Source: Sphingomonas_O antarctica (GTDB lineage: Bacteria > Pseudomonadota > Alphaproteobacteria > Sphingomonadales > Sphingomonadaceae). From it: a stretch of DNA of 64,000 nucleotides. Shown piece by piece: positions 28,392-35,708 of this stretch. The DNA lies in the NCBI RefSeq assembly GCF_965137005.1, contig NZ_CBCRXM010000004.1, forward strand, positions 201,036 through 265,035. The letters run 5' to 3'. Both the position numbers and the translations under genes were made by a program. The notes below the pieces were generated by a model. That model made no database searches. It saw nothing but the letters and a program-made list of their open reading frames with translations, and had not been told where the DNA came from. Numbering within the stretch: the first letter of the stretch is position 1; each line of letters starts with the position of its first letter.

Positions 28392-29234
28392 ATGAACCAC
28401 ACCGAAACCGCCTACGCCAAGATCAACATCGCGCTGCACGTCCGTCGCAAGCGTTCAGACGGCTACCACGACATCGAAACCGTGTTCGCATTTTGCGCGG
28501 ACGGTGACATCGTGACGGCAAAACCAGCGGAAGAACTCACGCTCACCATCGACGGCCCTTTTGCGGCCGGACTCGCCACCACCGATAACCTCGTCCTCGA
28601 TGCCGCCCGCGCGATTGGCGTCACGGCGGCACTTCACCTCACCAAGAACCTCCCCGTCGCCAGCGGCATTGGCGGCGGTTCGGCCGACGCGGCGGCAGTC
28701 CTCCGCCTCTTCCCCCGTCACCCCGGCGAAAGCCGGGGTCCACTTTCCCGCACTGGCAATGGCACAGGCGGAGAGATGGATCCCGGCGTGCGCCGGGATG
28801 ACGATTTCACGAAGATCGCCGCGAAACTCGGTGCCGATGTACCCGCCTGCGTCGTCTCCCGAACCATGCGCGGCAGCGGCAAGGGCGACGACTTGACGCG
28901 ACTGCCCTCGCTTGCCGGAACACCCGTGCTGTTGGTCAACCCGCGCGTCCCGCTCTCCACCGCCGCCGTGTTCAGTAGCTGGGACGGCAAGGATCGCGGC
29001 CCGCTCGGTGACTGGCACGACGGCCGCAACGACCTCGAAACGCCCGCACGCCGGCTCGTCCCGCAAATCGGCGAGGTGCTCGAATGGCTGGCCGCCCAAC
29101 CCGGCGCGGCACTCGTCCGCATGTCCGGCTCTGGCGCGACCTGTTTCGCTTTGTTCGGCACCATGACGTCACGTGATGCGGCGGCGGCGCGCGTACCCGC
29201 CGACTGGTGGCATCTGGCGAGCGTGCTGCGATGA
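28392..29234 (+). CDS. ispE: 4-diphosphocytidyl-2-C-methyl-D-erythritol kinase
   Basis: A 280-residue GHMP kinase of the MEP isoprenoid pathway. The N-terminus AYAKINIALHVRRKRSDGYHDIETVF and the GHMP ATP loop LPVASGIGGGSADAAAVLRL (87-106) are intact, as is the C-terminal MSGSGATCFALFG. Directly after the ATP loop, residues about 108-138 (RHPGESRGPLSR ... DPGVRRDD) are encoded by a REP-doublet element (28716-28803). They replace or extend the usual surface segment between the loop and FTKIAAKLGADVPACV. The frame remains open, so the protein may still be functional. ATG at 28392 gives the family start. The stop overlaps the next start (ATGA). Confidence 0.92.
   Translation: MNHTETAYAKINIALHVRRKRSDGYHDIETVFAFCADGDIVTAKPAEELTLTIDGPFAAGLATTDNLVLDAARAIGVTAALHLTKNLPVASGIGGGSADAAAVLRLFPRHPGESRGPLSRTGNGTGGEMDPGVRRDDDFTKIAAKLGADVPACVVSRTMRGSGKGDDLTRLPSLAGTPVLLVNPRVPLSTAAVFSSWDGKDRGPLGDWHDGRNDLETPARRLVPQIGEVLEWLAAQPGAALVRMSGSGATCFALFGTMTSRDAAAARVPADWWHLASVLR
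28716..28803. repeat. REP-doublet (REPIN-like) element inside ispE
   Basis: CCCCGGCGAAAGCCGGGG (28721-28738) and TCCCGGCGTGCGCCGGGA (28781-28798) are two imperfect palindromes in inverted arrangement. CGTCA at the left end and TGACG at the right end bound an 88-bp unit. The element sits in frame within the coding sequence. Confidence 0.85.
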
Positions 29235-29998
29235 TCCTCACGGTCGTCGATCATGCTTCGAACCACGTTCCGGAGGGTGTTGATCTGGGTATCGATCCGG
29301 CGTTGATGACCACGCACATTGCCTGGGATATCGGTGCCGCTGCGCTGGCGGTCGAGCTTGGCTATCCCGCGCACCTCGCGACGGTCTCGCGCCTCGTCAT
29401 CGACTGCAACCGGGATGAGGATGCGCCAGGCCTGATCCCGGCGGAGAGCGATGGCGTGCCGATCCCCGGCAACCATTTCCCCACCCAAACTTCGTCACCC
29501 CCGCGAAGGCGGGGGTCCATCTCCGGACCCGATCGCGCGCAGGATGGCGAGCAGATGGATTCCCGCCTTCGCGGGAATGACGAACGAGAAGACAGGCTGA
29601 AGTTCTACCGCGCTTATCACCAGGCCCTGGCGTCACGCATCGGCAGCGAACGACCTGCGATGCTGCTGTCCCTGCACAGCTTCACGCCCAGCCTCAAGAC
29701 GGGCGAGCCACGCCCATGGGAAGTCGGTATACTCTACAATGAAGACGATCGCGCCGCGCGCATCGCCATCCCGCTGCTTGACGCCGCGGGTGTCATCGCC
29801 GGGGACCAGCAACCCTATTCGGGCAAAATCCTCAACGCGACGATGAACCGGCACGGGGAGGAGACGGGCACGCCCTATCTCGGCCTCGAAGTGCGGCAGG
29901 ACCTGATCGACAGCCGGGCAGGCGTTGCCAAATGGGCCGCGATCCTGCGTCCGGTGATTGACGGTTGCGCCCGCGCTGTCCAAGCGGACCGGCGATGA
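29231..29998 (+). CDS. N-formylglutamate amidohydrolase family protein
   Basis: A 255-residue zinc hydrolase-like protein. Family blocks are VVDHASNHVPEGVDLGI (N-terminal His ligands), SRLVIDCNRDEDAPGLIP, LLSLHSFTPSL and YLGLEVRQDLI. N-formylglutamate amidohydrolases release glutamate from N-formylglutamate; many members act on other N-formyl amides, so the substrate is open. A REP-doublet at 29493-29582 inserts about 30 residues (residues about 88-118, SPPRRRGSISG ... SRLRGNDE) between GNHFP and the RLKFYRAYH helix. Start and stop overlap ispE and ilvD by 4 bp each. Confidence 0.88.
   Translation: MILTVVDHASNHVPEGVDLGIDPALMTTHIAWDIGAAALAVELGYPAHLATVSRLVIDCNRDEDAPGLIPAESDGVPIPGNHFPTQTSSPPRRRGSISGPDRAQDGEQMDSRLRGNDEREDRLKFYRAYHQALASRIGSERPAMLLSLHSFTPSLKTGEPRPWEVGILYNEDDRAARIAIPLLDAAGVIAGDQQPYSGKILNATMNRHGEETGTPYLGLEVRQDLIDSRAGVAKWAAILRPVIDGCARAVQADRR
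29493..29582. repeat. REP-doublet (REPIN-like) element inside the N-formylglutamate amidohydrolase gene
   Basis: CCCCCGCGAAGGCGGGGG (29498-29515) and TTCCCGCCTTCGCGGGAA (29560-29577) face each other, bounded by CGTCA and TGACG. The 90-bp unit equals exactly 30 codons, so the reading frame is unchanged. It lies 0.7 kb from the copy in ispE but has a different palindrome sequence. Confidence 0.87.
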
Positions 29999-31716
29999 CC
30001 CAGCGTTTCGACAAATCCCGCCTGCCCAGCCGCCACGTCTCGGTCGGGCCCGAGCGCGCGCCGCACCGGTCCTATTATTACGCGATGGGCCTCACCGAGG
30101 AAGAAATCGCTCGGCCATTCGTGGCGGTGGCCAGCGCGGGGAATGACTCGGCACCGTGCAACACCACGCTCGATGCTCAGGCCGATGCCTGCCGTGGCGG
30201 CGTCGAGGCCGGTGGCGGCATGCCGCGGCGTTTCAACACCATCACCGTGACCGACGGCATCGCCATGGGTCATCAGGGGATGAAGAGTTCGCTGGTCAGC
30301 CGCGAGGTCATTGCGGACTCGGTCGAACTGTCGGTGCGCGGGCATTGTTACGATGCGCTGGTCGCCTTTGCCGGGTGCGACAAATCCCTGCCGGGCATGA
30401 TGATGGCGCAGTTGCGCCTCAACGTCCCGTCGATTTTCGTCTATGGCGGCTCGATCCTGCCGGGCCGCTTCCAGGAAAAGGACGTGACCGTCGTCGACGT
30501 CTTCGAAGTTGTTGGCCGCTACGCCGCCGGGACCTGCCCGATCGAGGAAGTCCACGCGCTCGAAAAGGTCGCTTGCCCCGGCCACGGCGCATGCGGCGGG
30601 CAGTACACCGCGAACACCATGGCCTGTGTTGCCGAAGCGATCGGTTTGTCGTTACCAAACAGTAACATGGTTCCAGCTCCTTACACCTCACGTGAACAAA
30701 TTGCGCATGCTGCGGGCGTGCAGGTAATGGAGCTTGTGGAACTTAACCTCCGCCCCCGCGACATCTGCACCCGCGACGCCTTCGTCAACGCCGCGCGCAT
30801 CGTCGCGGCGACAGGCGGATCGACCAACGCCGCGCTGCATCTCCCCGCCATGGCGAATGAGGCCGGGATCGATTTCGACCTGTTCGACGTCGCGGAGGTC
30901 TTCAAGACGACGCCGTATATGGCCGACCTGAAGCCCGGCGGGCAGTATGTCGCGAAGGACATGTACGAAGCCGGCGGCGTCTACATGCTGATGAAGTCTT
31001 TGCTGGGCGAAGGTCTGCTCGACGGCAATTGCATGACGGTTACGGGGCGCACGCTCGGCGAGAACATCGCCGAAGTGACGTGGAATCCCGGCCAGAAAGT
31101 GATTTACGACGCCAAGACGCCGATCTCGCCCACCGGGGGCGTCGTCGGCCTGCGCGGTTCGCTTGCGCCCGATGGTGCCATCGTGAAGGTCGCTGGCATG
31201 CACCGGCTGCAATTCGAAGGCCCGGCGCGGGTGTTCGATTGCGAGGAAGATTGCTTCGCCGCAGTCGAGGCGCGCCAGATCCAGGAAGGCGAGGTTATCG
31301 TCATCCGTTACGAAGGCCCCAAAGGCGGCCCCGGCATGCGCGAAATGCTGTCGACCACCGCGGCGCTTTACGGGCTTGGCCTCGGCGAAAAGGTCGCGCT
31401 GATCACCGACGGACGTTTCTCGGGTGCGACGCGGGGTTTCTGCATCGGTCATGTCGGTCCCGAAGCCGCGGATGGCGGACCGATAGCGCTGGTCGAGAAT
31501 GGCGACATCATCGCCATCGATGCCGAGGCCGGAACGATCGACCTCAAGGTTTCGGACGACATCATGGCTACGCGCCGCAAGTCGTGGAAATTGCGCAAAA
31601 ACGATTATCAATCTGGCGCGCTGTGGCGTTACGCGCAGAACGTCGGTCCGGCGTGGCAGGGCGCGCTGACGCATCCCGGCGCGCGCGCTGAAAAACATGT
31701 CTACGCCGACATCTGA
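29995..31716 (+). CDS. ilvD: Dihydroxy-acid dehydratase
   Basis: A 573-residue Fe-S dehydratase for the third common step of isoleucine and valine synthesis. Cluster Cys are C55 (SAPCNTT), C128 (GCDKSLPGM) and C200 (CPGHGACGGQYTANTM). The C-terminal ITDGRFSGATRGFCIGHVGPEA is typical. Between about 30645 and 30745 (residues 218-250) the codon choice changes sharply to A/T-ending codons (for example TTA CCA, GTT CCA GCT CCT) while the protein stays conserved. ATG at 29995 overlaps the upstream stop, and the 3' end overlaps nnrD by 20 bp. Confidence 0.96.
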   Translation: MTQRFDKSRLPSRHVSVGPERAPHRSYYYAMGLTEEEIARPFVAVASAGNDSAPCNTTLDAQADACRGGVEAGGGMPRRFNTITVTDGIAMGHQGMKSSLVSREVIADSVELSVRGHCYDALVAFAGCDKSLPGMMMAQLRLNVPSIFVYGGSILPGRFQEKDVTVVDVFEVVGRYAAGTCPIEEVHALEKVACPGHGACGGQYTANTMACVAEAIGLSLPNSNMVPAPYTSREQIAHAAGVQVMELVELNLRPRDICTRDAFVNAARIVAATGGSTNAALHLPAMANEAGIDFDLFDVAEVFKTTPYMADLKPGGQYVAKDMYEAGGVYMLMKSLLGEGLLDGNCMTVTGRTLGENIAEVTWNPGQKVIYDAKTPISPTGGVVGLRGSLAPDGAIVKVAGMHRLQFEGPARVFDCEEDCFAAVEARQIQEGEVIVIRYEGPKGGPGMREMLSTTAALYGLGLGEKVALITDGRFSGATRGFCIGHVGPEAADGGPIALVENGDIIAIDAEAGTIDLKVSDDIMATRRKSWKLRKNDYQSGALWRYAQNVGPAWQGALTHPGARAEKHVYADI

Positions 31717-32482
31717 ACCACCCGCGCTGCGGCCGCCCGAGGCCGGCAGCAATAAATACAGCCGCGGCAAGGTGCTGGTCATTGGTGGCACGATGGCTGG
31801 CGCGGCGCATCTGTGCGCGCAGGCGGCGATGCGCAGCGGGGCGAGCTATGTCGAACTGGCGACTGAAGATCCGCAGATCCAGCCACCCTATGCGATGGTC
31901 CAACGGTCGTGGAACGCCGATCTGCTCAAAGACGATCGGGTCGGCGCAATCGCGATCGGGCCGGGCCTCGAAGACGACGCGTTCGGCCGGAAGAAAGTCG
32001 AGGCCGCCCTTGCGTCTGAAACGGCGGTGGTGCTCGACGCCGGTGCGCTGACGACATTGCTATCGATCGGCCTCACGGCGCTCAAAAGCGATCACCCCCG
32101 CGTCCTGACCCCGCACGAAGACGAATTCGCGCGCCTGTTCGGCGAAATTGGAGGCGATCGCGCCGCAGCCGCCTTGCACGCCGCAAAGCAGAGCGGCGCC
32201 ACCGTGCTGCTCAAGGGTAGCGCAACGGTCATCGCGTCGCCGGATGGTCGTGTTCTCACCATGCCGCCCGCATCGCCGTGGCTGGCCACTGCGGGGACGG
32301 GTGACGTCCTGACTGGCGTCATCGCGACGATGCTCGCCCAGGCCGCATGGCACGGCTTCGACACGCTGGAGGCGGTGCGGTCCGGATGCTGGTTCCACGC
32401 GCGCGCCGCCGAGCTGGCCGGACCTGCGCTCATCGCCGACGACCTGCTGTGGAGCTTGAAGCGCGCGGTCGCCAAGGCGTGA
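31697..32482 (+). CDS. nnrD: ADP-dependent NAD(P)H-hydrate dehydratase
   Basis: A 261-residue ribokinase-like enzyme that repairs hydrated NAD(P)H. It has KYSRGKVLVIGGTMAGAAHL at the N-terminus, the TPHEDEFARLFG segment and the catalytic/nucleotide motif WLATAGTGDVLTGVIA with its conserved GTGD Asp. The NnrE epimerase domain fused in many bacteria is absent, so this is the stand-alone dehydratase. ATG at 31697 lies within the ilvD 3' end; the stop overlaps the following GTG start. Confidence 0.92.
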   Translation: MSTPTSEPPALRPPEAGSNKYSRGKVLVIGGTMAGAAHLCAQAAMRSGASYVELATEDPQIQPPYAMVQRSWNADLLKDDRVGAIAIGPGLEDDAFGRKKVEAALASETAVVLDAGALTTLLSIGLTALKSDHPRVLTPHEDEFARLFGEIGGDRAAAALHAAKQSGATVLLKGSATVIASPDGRVLTMPPASPWLATAGTGDVLTGVIATMLAQAAWHGFDTLEAVRSGCWFHARAAELAGPALIADDLLWSLKRAVAKA

Positions 32483-33645
32483 GCGTCGTCATGCGGATCG
32501 CCGCGAGAGGCGAGGGGGTTACCGATGACGGCCGTCACGTCGCCTTCGCTGCACCGGGCGACGAAATTGCCGAAGACGGCACCATCACGCCCGGGCCGCA
32601 CCACCAAGTGCCGCCATGCCGCCACTTTCCGGCCTGCGGCGGATGCCAGCTTCAGCATGTCGATGACGCCGCCTATCGTGATTATCTGGTCGAGCGCGTG
32701 TCGGGGGCGCTTGCGGCACAGGGTCTGTCGACGGAGATCCGCGAACCGCATCTGTCGCCACCACACACCCGCCGCCGCGCATCACTGCGCGTGGAACGGC
32801 GTGGCAAGCAGGTATTGCTCGGCTTCAACGAAGGCAAGTCGAACACGATCGTCGATCTGCACGAATGCCACGTGCTGTTACCCGAACTGTTCGCCATGCT
32901 CGCGCCGTTGCGCGGGCTGTTCGCCACGCTCCTCGATCATGGTCAGCGCGCCTCGGTCCAATTGACGCGCTGCGATCAGGGGATCGACGTCACATTGGGC
33001 CTTAGCGCCGACAGCTTCACCGCCAGCGAAGCGATCCAGGCTTTTGCCGCCGAACATGCGCTCGCCAGACTTTCGATCGACGATGGCCTTGGTCCGCAAC
33101 TGCGTTGGCAGCCAGAGGCGGTGACGATGACGCTCGGCGGCGTTCCTGTTACGCTGCCCGAAGGCGCGTTTCTGCAAGCCACAGCCGATGGCGAGGCGGC
33201 GTTAATTGCGAGCGCTACGGTGGCTTTGGCGGGCAGCGTACGCGTGGCCGATCTATTCGCAGGGCTCGGCACCTTCGCACTGGCACTGCCTACAACGAAA
33301 TTCGCGGTCGAGGGCGCGCGCGATGCCGCCGCGGCATTACTGGCCACGCGACGCATGCAAGTGGCGCACCGCGATCTGTATCGCCGCCCGATGACCGCCG
33401 ACGAGCTTGCACCATTCGATGGCGTCATTCTCGATCCGCCGCGCGCCGGGGCCGTCGAGCAAATCCGCTTACTCGCGGACTCCACGGCCGCACACATCGC
33501 CTATGTCTCGTGCAACCCCGCAACCTTCGCGCGCGACGCGGCCATCCTTGTTTCCGGCGGCTACCAGCTCGACTGGATCAAACCGGTCGGACAATTCCGC
33601 TGGTCGACCCATGTCGAACTGGTCGCGGCCTTCAGCCGAGCTTGA
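32479..33645 (+). CDS. RNA uracil-C5-methyltransferase (RlmD/TrmA-like)
   Basis: A 388-residue SAM-dependent RNA m5U methyltransferase. The N-terminal Fe-S motif is C47, C53, C56 (PCRHFPACGGCQLQH) with C130. The SAM domain has VADLFAGLGTFALAL and DGVILDPPRAGAVEQ, and the catalytic Cys345 is in YVSCNPATFARD. The Fe-S set favours an RlmD-like 23S rRNA enzyme over TrmA. GTG at 32479 overlaps the nnrD stop (GTGA). It is the last gene of the ispE-ilvD-nnrD run and converges with the MAPEG genes (14-bp overlap). Confidence 0.88.
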   Translation: MSVVMRIAARGEGVTDDGRHVAFAAPGDEIAEDGTITPGPHHQVPPCRHFPACGGCQLQHVDDAAYRDYLVERVSGALAAQGLSTEIREPHLSPPHTRRRASLRVERRGKQVLLGFNEGKSNTIVDLHECHVLLPELFAMLAPLRGLFATLLDHGQRASVQLTRCDQGIDVTLGLSADSFTASEAIQAFAAEHALARLSIDDGLGPQLRWQPEAVTMTLGGVPVTLPEGAFLQATADGEAALIASATVALAGSVRVADLFAGLGTFALALPTTKFAVEGARDAAAALLATRRMQVAHRDLYRRPMTADELAPFDGVILDPPRAGAVEQIRLLADSTAAHIAYVSCNPATFARDAAILVSGGYQLDWIKPVGQFRWSTHVELVAAFSRA

Positions 33646-34096
33646 CGATCGGTGTGCCGTGCCAGCCGAACGCATAGTAAGTCGCGTGTACCGTCAACGA
33701 CATCAGGCACAGGCTGCCGAGCAGGAACAGCACGAAGCGCACCACGACGCGATTGACGAGCGCTTGAAACAGGCTGTGGACGATGCGGATGCCGACATAG
33801 GCCCAGGCAATGGCGGTGTTTATGCCATGCCCGTGTCCGAGAAACGCGATGGTTAGCGTCAGGGCGTAGAACAGCACGGGCTGCTCGAACAAATGATTGT
33901 AGTTGTGCGCCACCCACTGGACGCGCGGCGGCAGGGCGTCGTCGAGCTGCCGCCCGGTGCCGCCGACCCACGTCTTGGCGTCGAGCGTTGGCGCCTTGCC
34001 GATCGCGGGCAGGCGGGTGGCGTACATCCAAGCCCACATCACCCACGTCCAGATGATCAGGGCGAGGACCGGCTGAAAGATCGTGGTCTCGGTCAT
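33632..34096 (-). CDS. MAPEG family membrane protein (second of tandem pair)
   Basis: A 154-residue protein with four predicted membrane helices. MAPEG features are the polar segment WVAHNYNHLFEQPVLFYAL between helices 1 and 2 and AWAYVGIRIVHSLFQALVNRVVVRF. MAPEG proteins are membrane glutathione S-transferase and eicosanoid enzyme relatives; bacterial members are mostly uncharacterised. It is clearly paralogous to the gene immediately upstream (same motifs in the same order), and the ATG at 34096 overlaps that gene's stop. It carries an extra loop (KTWVGGTGRQLDDALPPRVQ). Confidence 0.87.
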   Translation of the reverse strand: MTETTIFQPVLALIIWTWVMWAWMYATRLPAIGKAPTLDAKTWVGGTGRQLDDALPPRVQWVAHNYNHLFEQPVLFYALTLTIAFLGHGHGINTAIAWAYVGIRIVHSLFQALVNRVVVRFVLFLLGSLCLMSLTVHATYYAFGWHGTPIVKLG

Positions 34097-34521
34097 GCGA
34101 ACACTGCCATCAGCGCGTGGATCGTCAGCGCGGTCAGGACGATTGTTGAGAGCAGGAACACCAGGAACCGGTATTTTATGATGTTCGCGGTCACCTGAAT
34201 CAGGCTGTGGATGATGCGGAGCCCGACATAGGCCCAGGCGAGATTGGCGTTCGGCCCGTTGCCCATGCCGACGATCGCCAGCAGCAGTGCAACGGCGTAG
34301 AAAATCGTCGGCTGTTCGACGAGATGCATATAATTGTGCGCGGGCCATTGCGCGGATTCCGGGACGACCCCGTCGAGCGCCCCCGGCTTGCCGCCACGCG
34401 CTTTGCTCAGGTCGATACCGGCAGCCTTCATCGCCGGGAAGCGCCGCGCGATCATCAGAACGAATATGACGAGTGTCCAGGCGATCAAAACCGCGACGGG
34501 CTTCAGGATTTCAGCGTGCAT
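34093..34521 (-). CDS. MAPEG family membrane protein (first of tandem pair)
   Basis: A 142-residue protein with four membrane helices, the signature WPAHNYMHLVEQPTIFYAVALLLAIVG-type core (WPAHNYMHLVEQPTIFY) and NLAWAYVGLRIIHSLIQVTANIIKYRF. It is paralogous to the downstream gene; the two overlap by 4 bp (ATGA), which fits a tandem duplication giving a possible hetero-oligomer, since MAPEG enzymes work as trimers. The substrate is unknown. Confidence 0.87.
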   Translation of the reverse strand: MHAEILKPVAVLIAWTLVIFVLMIARRFPAMKAAGIDLSKARGGKPGALDGVVPESAQWPAHNYMHLVEQPTIFYAVALLLAIVGMGNGPNANLAWAYVGLRIIHSLIQVTANIIKYRFLVFLLSTIVLTALTIHALMAVFA

Positions 34522-34582
34522 CTTGGGCTCCCCTCCCCTTGAAACGGGAAGGGTGGACCGGCCAGTTCGCTAATGCAACGGA

Positions 34583-35638
34583 TTAGGTGTCGGCGAACAG
34601 CCGCGCCCAGCGCTTGGGTTCGCGCATGCGATCCTGATGGCGATGCCACGCGTCCGAGGCTAGCAGCGGCATGACCGAGCCCGCTTCGGCGAACACCATC
34701 TGTTCGATGCCGGTGTTGACCTTCCCCCATGACGCAGCCTCTTGGAGCGTCGATGACGAACAAGCGCCGTCGCGGACGTCGGCGACCGTGATCTGCACGG
34801 CGTATTTATGCACCGCGACATCCTCGTGACCGAGGATTTCGGCGCAGACAACAGTGTCCTGGATGAAGTTCTTGGGCACGCCACCGCCGATCATGAGCAG
34901 GCCGGTGGTGCCCGCCTCGATCTTGATCTGGGTGAGTTCGCGGAAGTCGGCGATCGCGTCGAGCACGAGGTATGGCTTGCCCGCCTTGGCCGCGTCGACC
35001 TGGTGCTTGACCAGCCCGAAGCCTGCCGAGGAATCCACGAACGCCGGGCAGAAGATCGGCACATCATGCTCGTAAGCGAGCTTGACCAGAGAATTGTCCT
35101 TCTTGCCATGCTCGACGAGGTACTTTCCCATCTCGCGGATGAACGCGCGCGACGAATAGGGTTTCGGGGCCAGCGTCTCGGCGATTTCGAAAATCGTGTG
35201 ATCGACGTTCTGCAGCGCTTCTTCGTCGATATAGGTGTCGTAAATGCGGTCGATGTAGAGCGAACGCAGCGTGTCATCGTCAGGAATTTCAAGCGCTTGA
35301 TAGTGTTTGTGGCCAAGCCCTTCGAAGAAATCCATATCGACTATAGTCGCGCCGGTGGCAACGATTACGTCGACCATGCCCGAGCGGACCAGTTCGGCGT
35401 ACAGATCCATGCACCCGCCCGCCGAAGTCGACCCGGCGATGACCAAGCATACCGTGCAATCGGGATCGTCGAGCATCTGGTTGTAGATGCCCGTAGCGCG
35501 GCCCAGATCGCGTGACGTAAAGCTCATCTTGCCCATCGCCTCGACGATCGGGCGCGCATCGAATTTGGTGATGTCGATATGCTCGACTTCGGTCGACAGA
35601 AGCTCAGCCTTGCGGGTGTCGTTGATCTGGGTAGTCAT
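34583..35638 (-). CDS. Deoxyhypusine synthase-like protein (probable polyamine aminobutyltransferase)
   Basis: A 351-residue NAD-dependent enzyme of the deoxyhypusine synthase fold. NAD-site segments are GSTSAGGCMDLY, VIVATGATIVDMDFFEG, GLLMIGGGVPKNFIQD and SWGKVN with Lys306, equivalent to the catalytic lysine that forms the imine with the aminobutyl group. Bacteria have no eIF5A, and characterised bacterial homologues make homospermidine or related polyamines from putrescine. The gene lies 70 bp downstream of an ornithine decarboxylase gene that would supply putrescine, supporting that role. The exact acceptor (putrescine, spermidine or a protein) is not shown by sequence. Confidence 0.85.
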   Translation of the reverse strand: MTTQINDTRKAELLSTEVEHIDITKFDARPIVEAMGKMSFTSRDLGRATGIYNQMLDDPDCTVCLVIAGSTSAGGCMDLYAELVRSGMVDVIVATGATIVDMDFFEGLGHKHYQALEIPDDDTLRSLYIDRIYDTYIDEEALQNVDHTIFEIAETLAPKPYSSRAFIREMGKYLVEHGKKDNSLVKLAYEHDVPIFCPAFVDSSAGFGLVKHQVDAAKAGKPYLVLDAIADFRELTQIKIEAGTTGLLMIGGGVPKNFIQDTVVCAEILGHEDVAVHKYAVQITVADVRDGACSSSTLQEAASWGKVNTGIEQMVFAEAGSVMPLLASDAWHRHQDRMREPKRWARLFADT

Positions 35639-35708
35639 TCGGGCTTCCTAACAGCAAATGCGCGGCCATGCGCGGTTGCCCGCGCACGGCCACGTTTGTC
35701 GGTATTGA

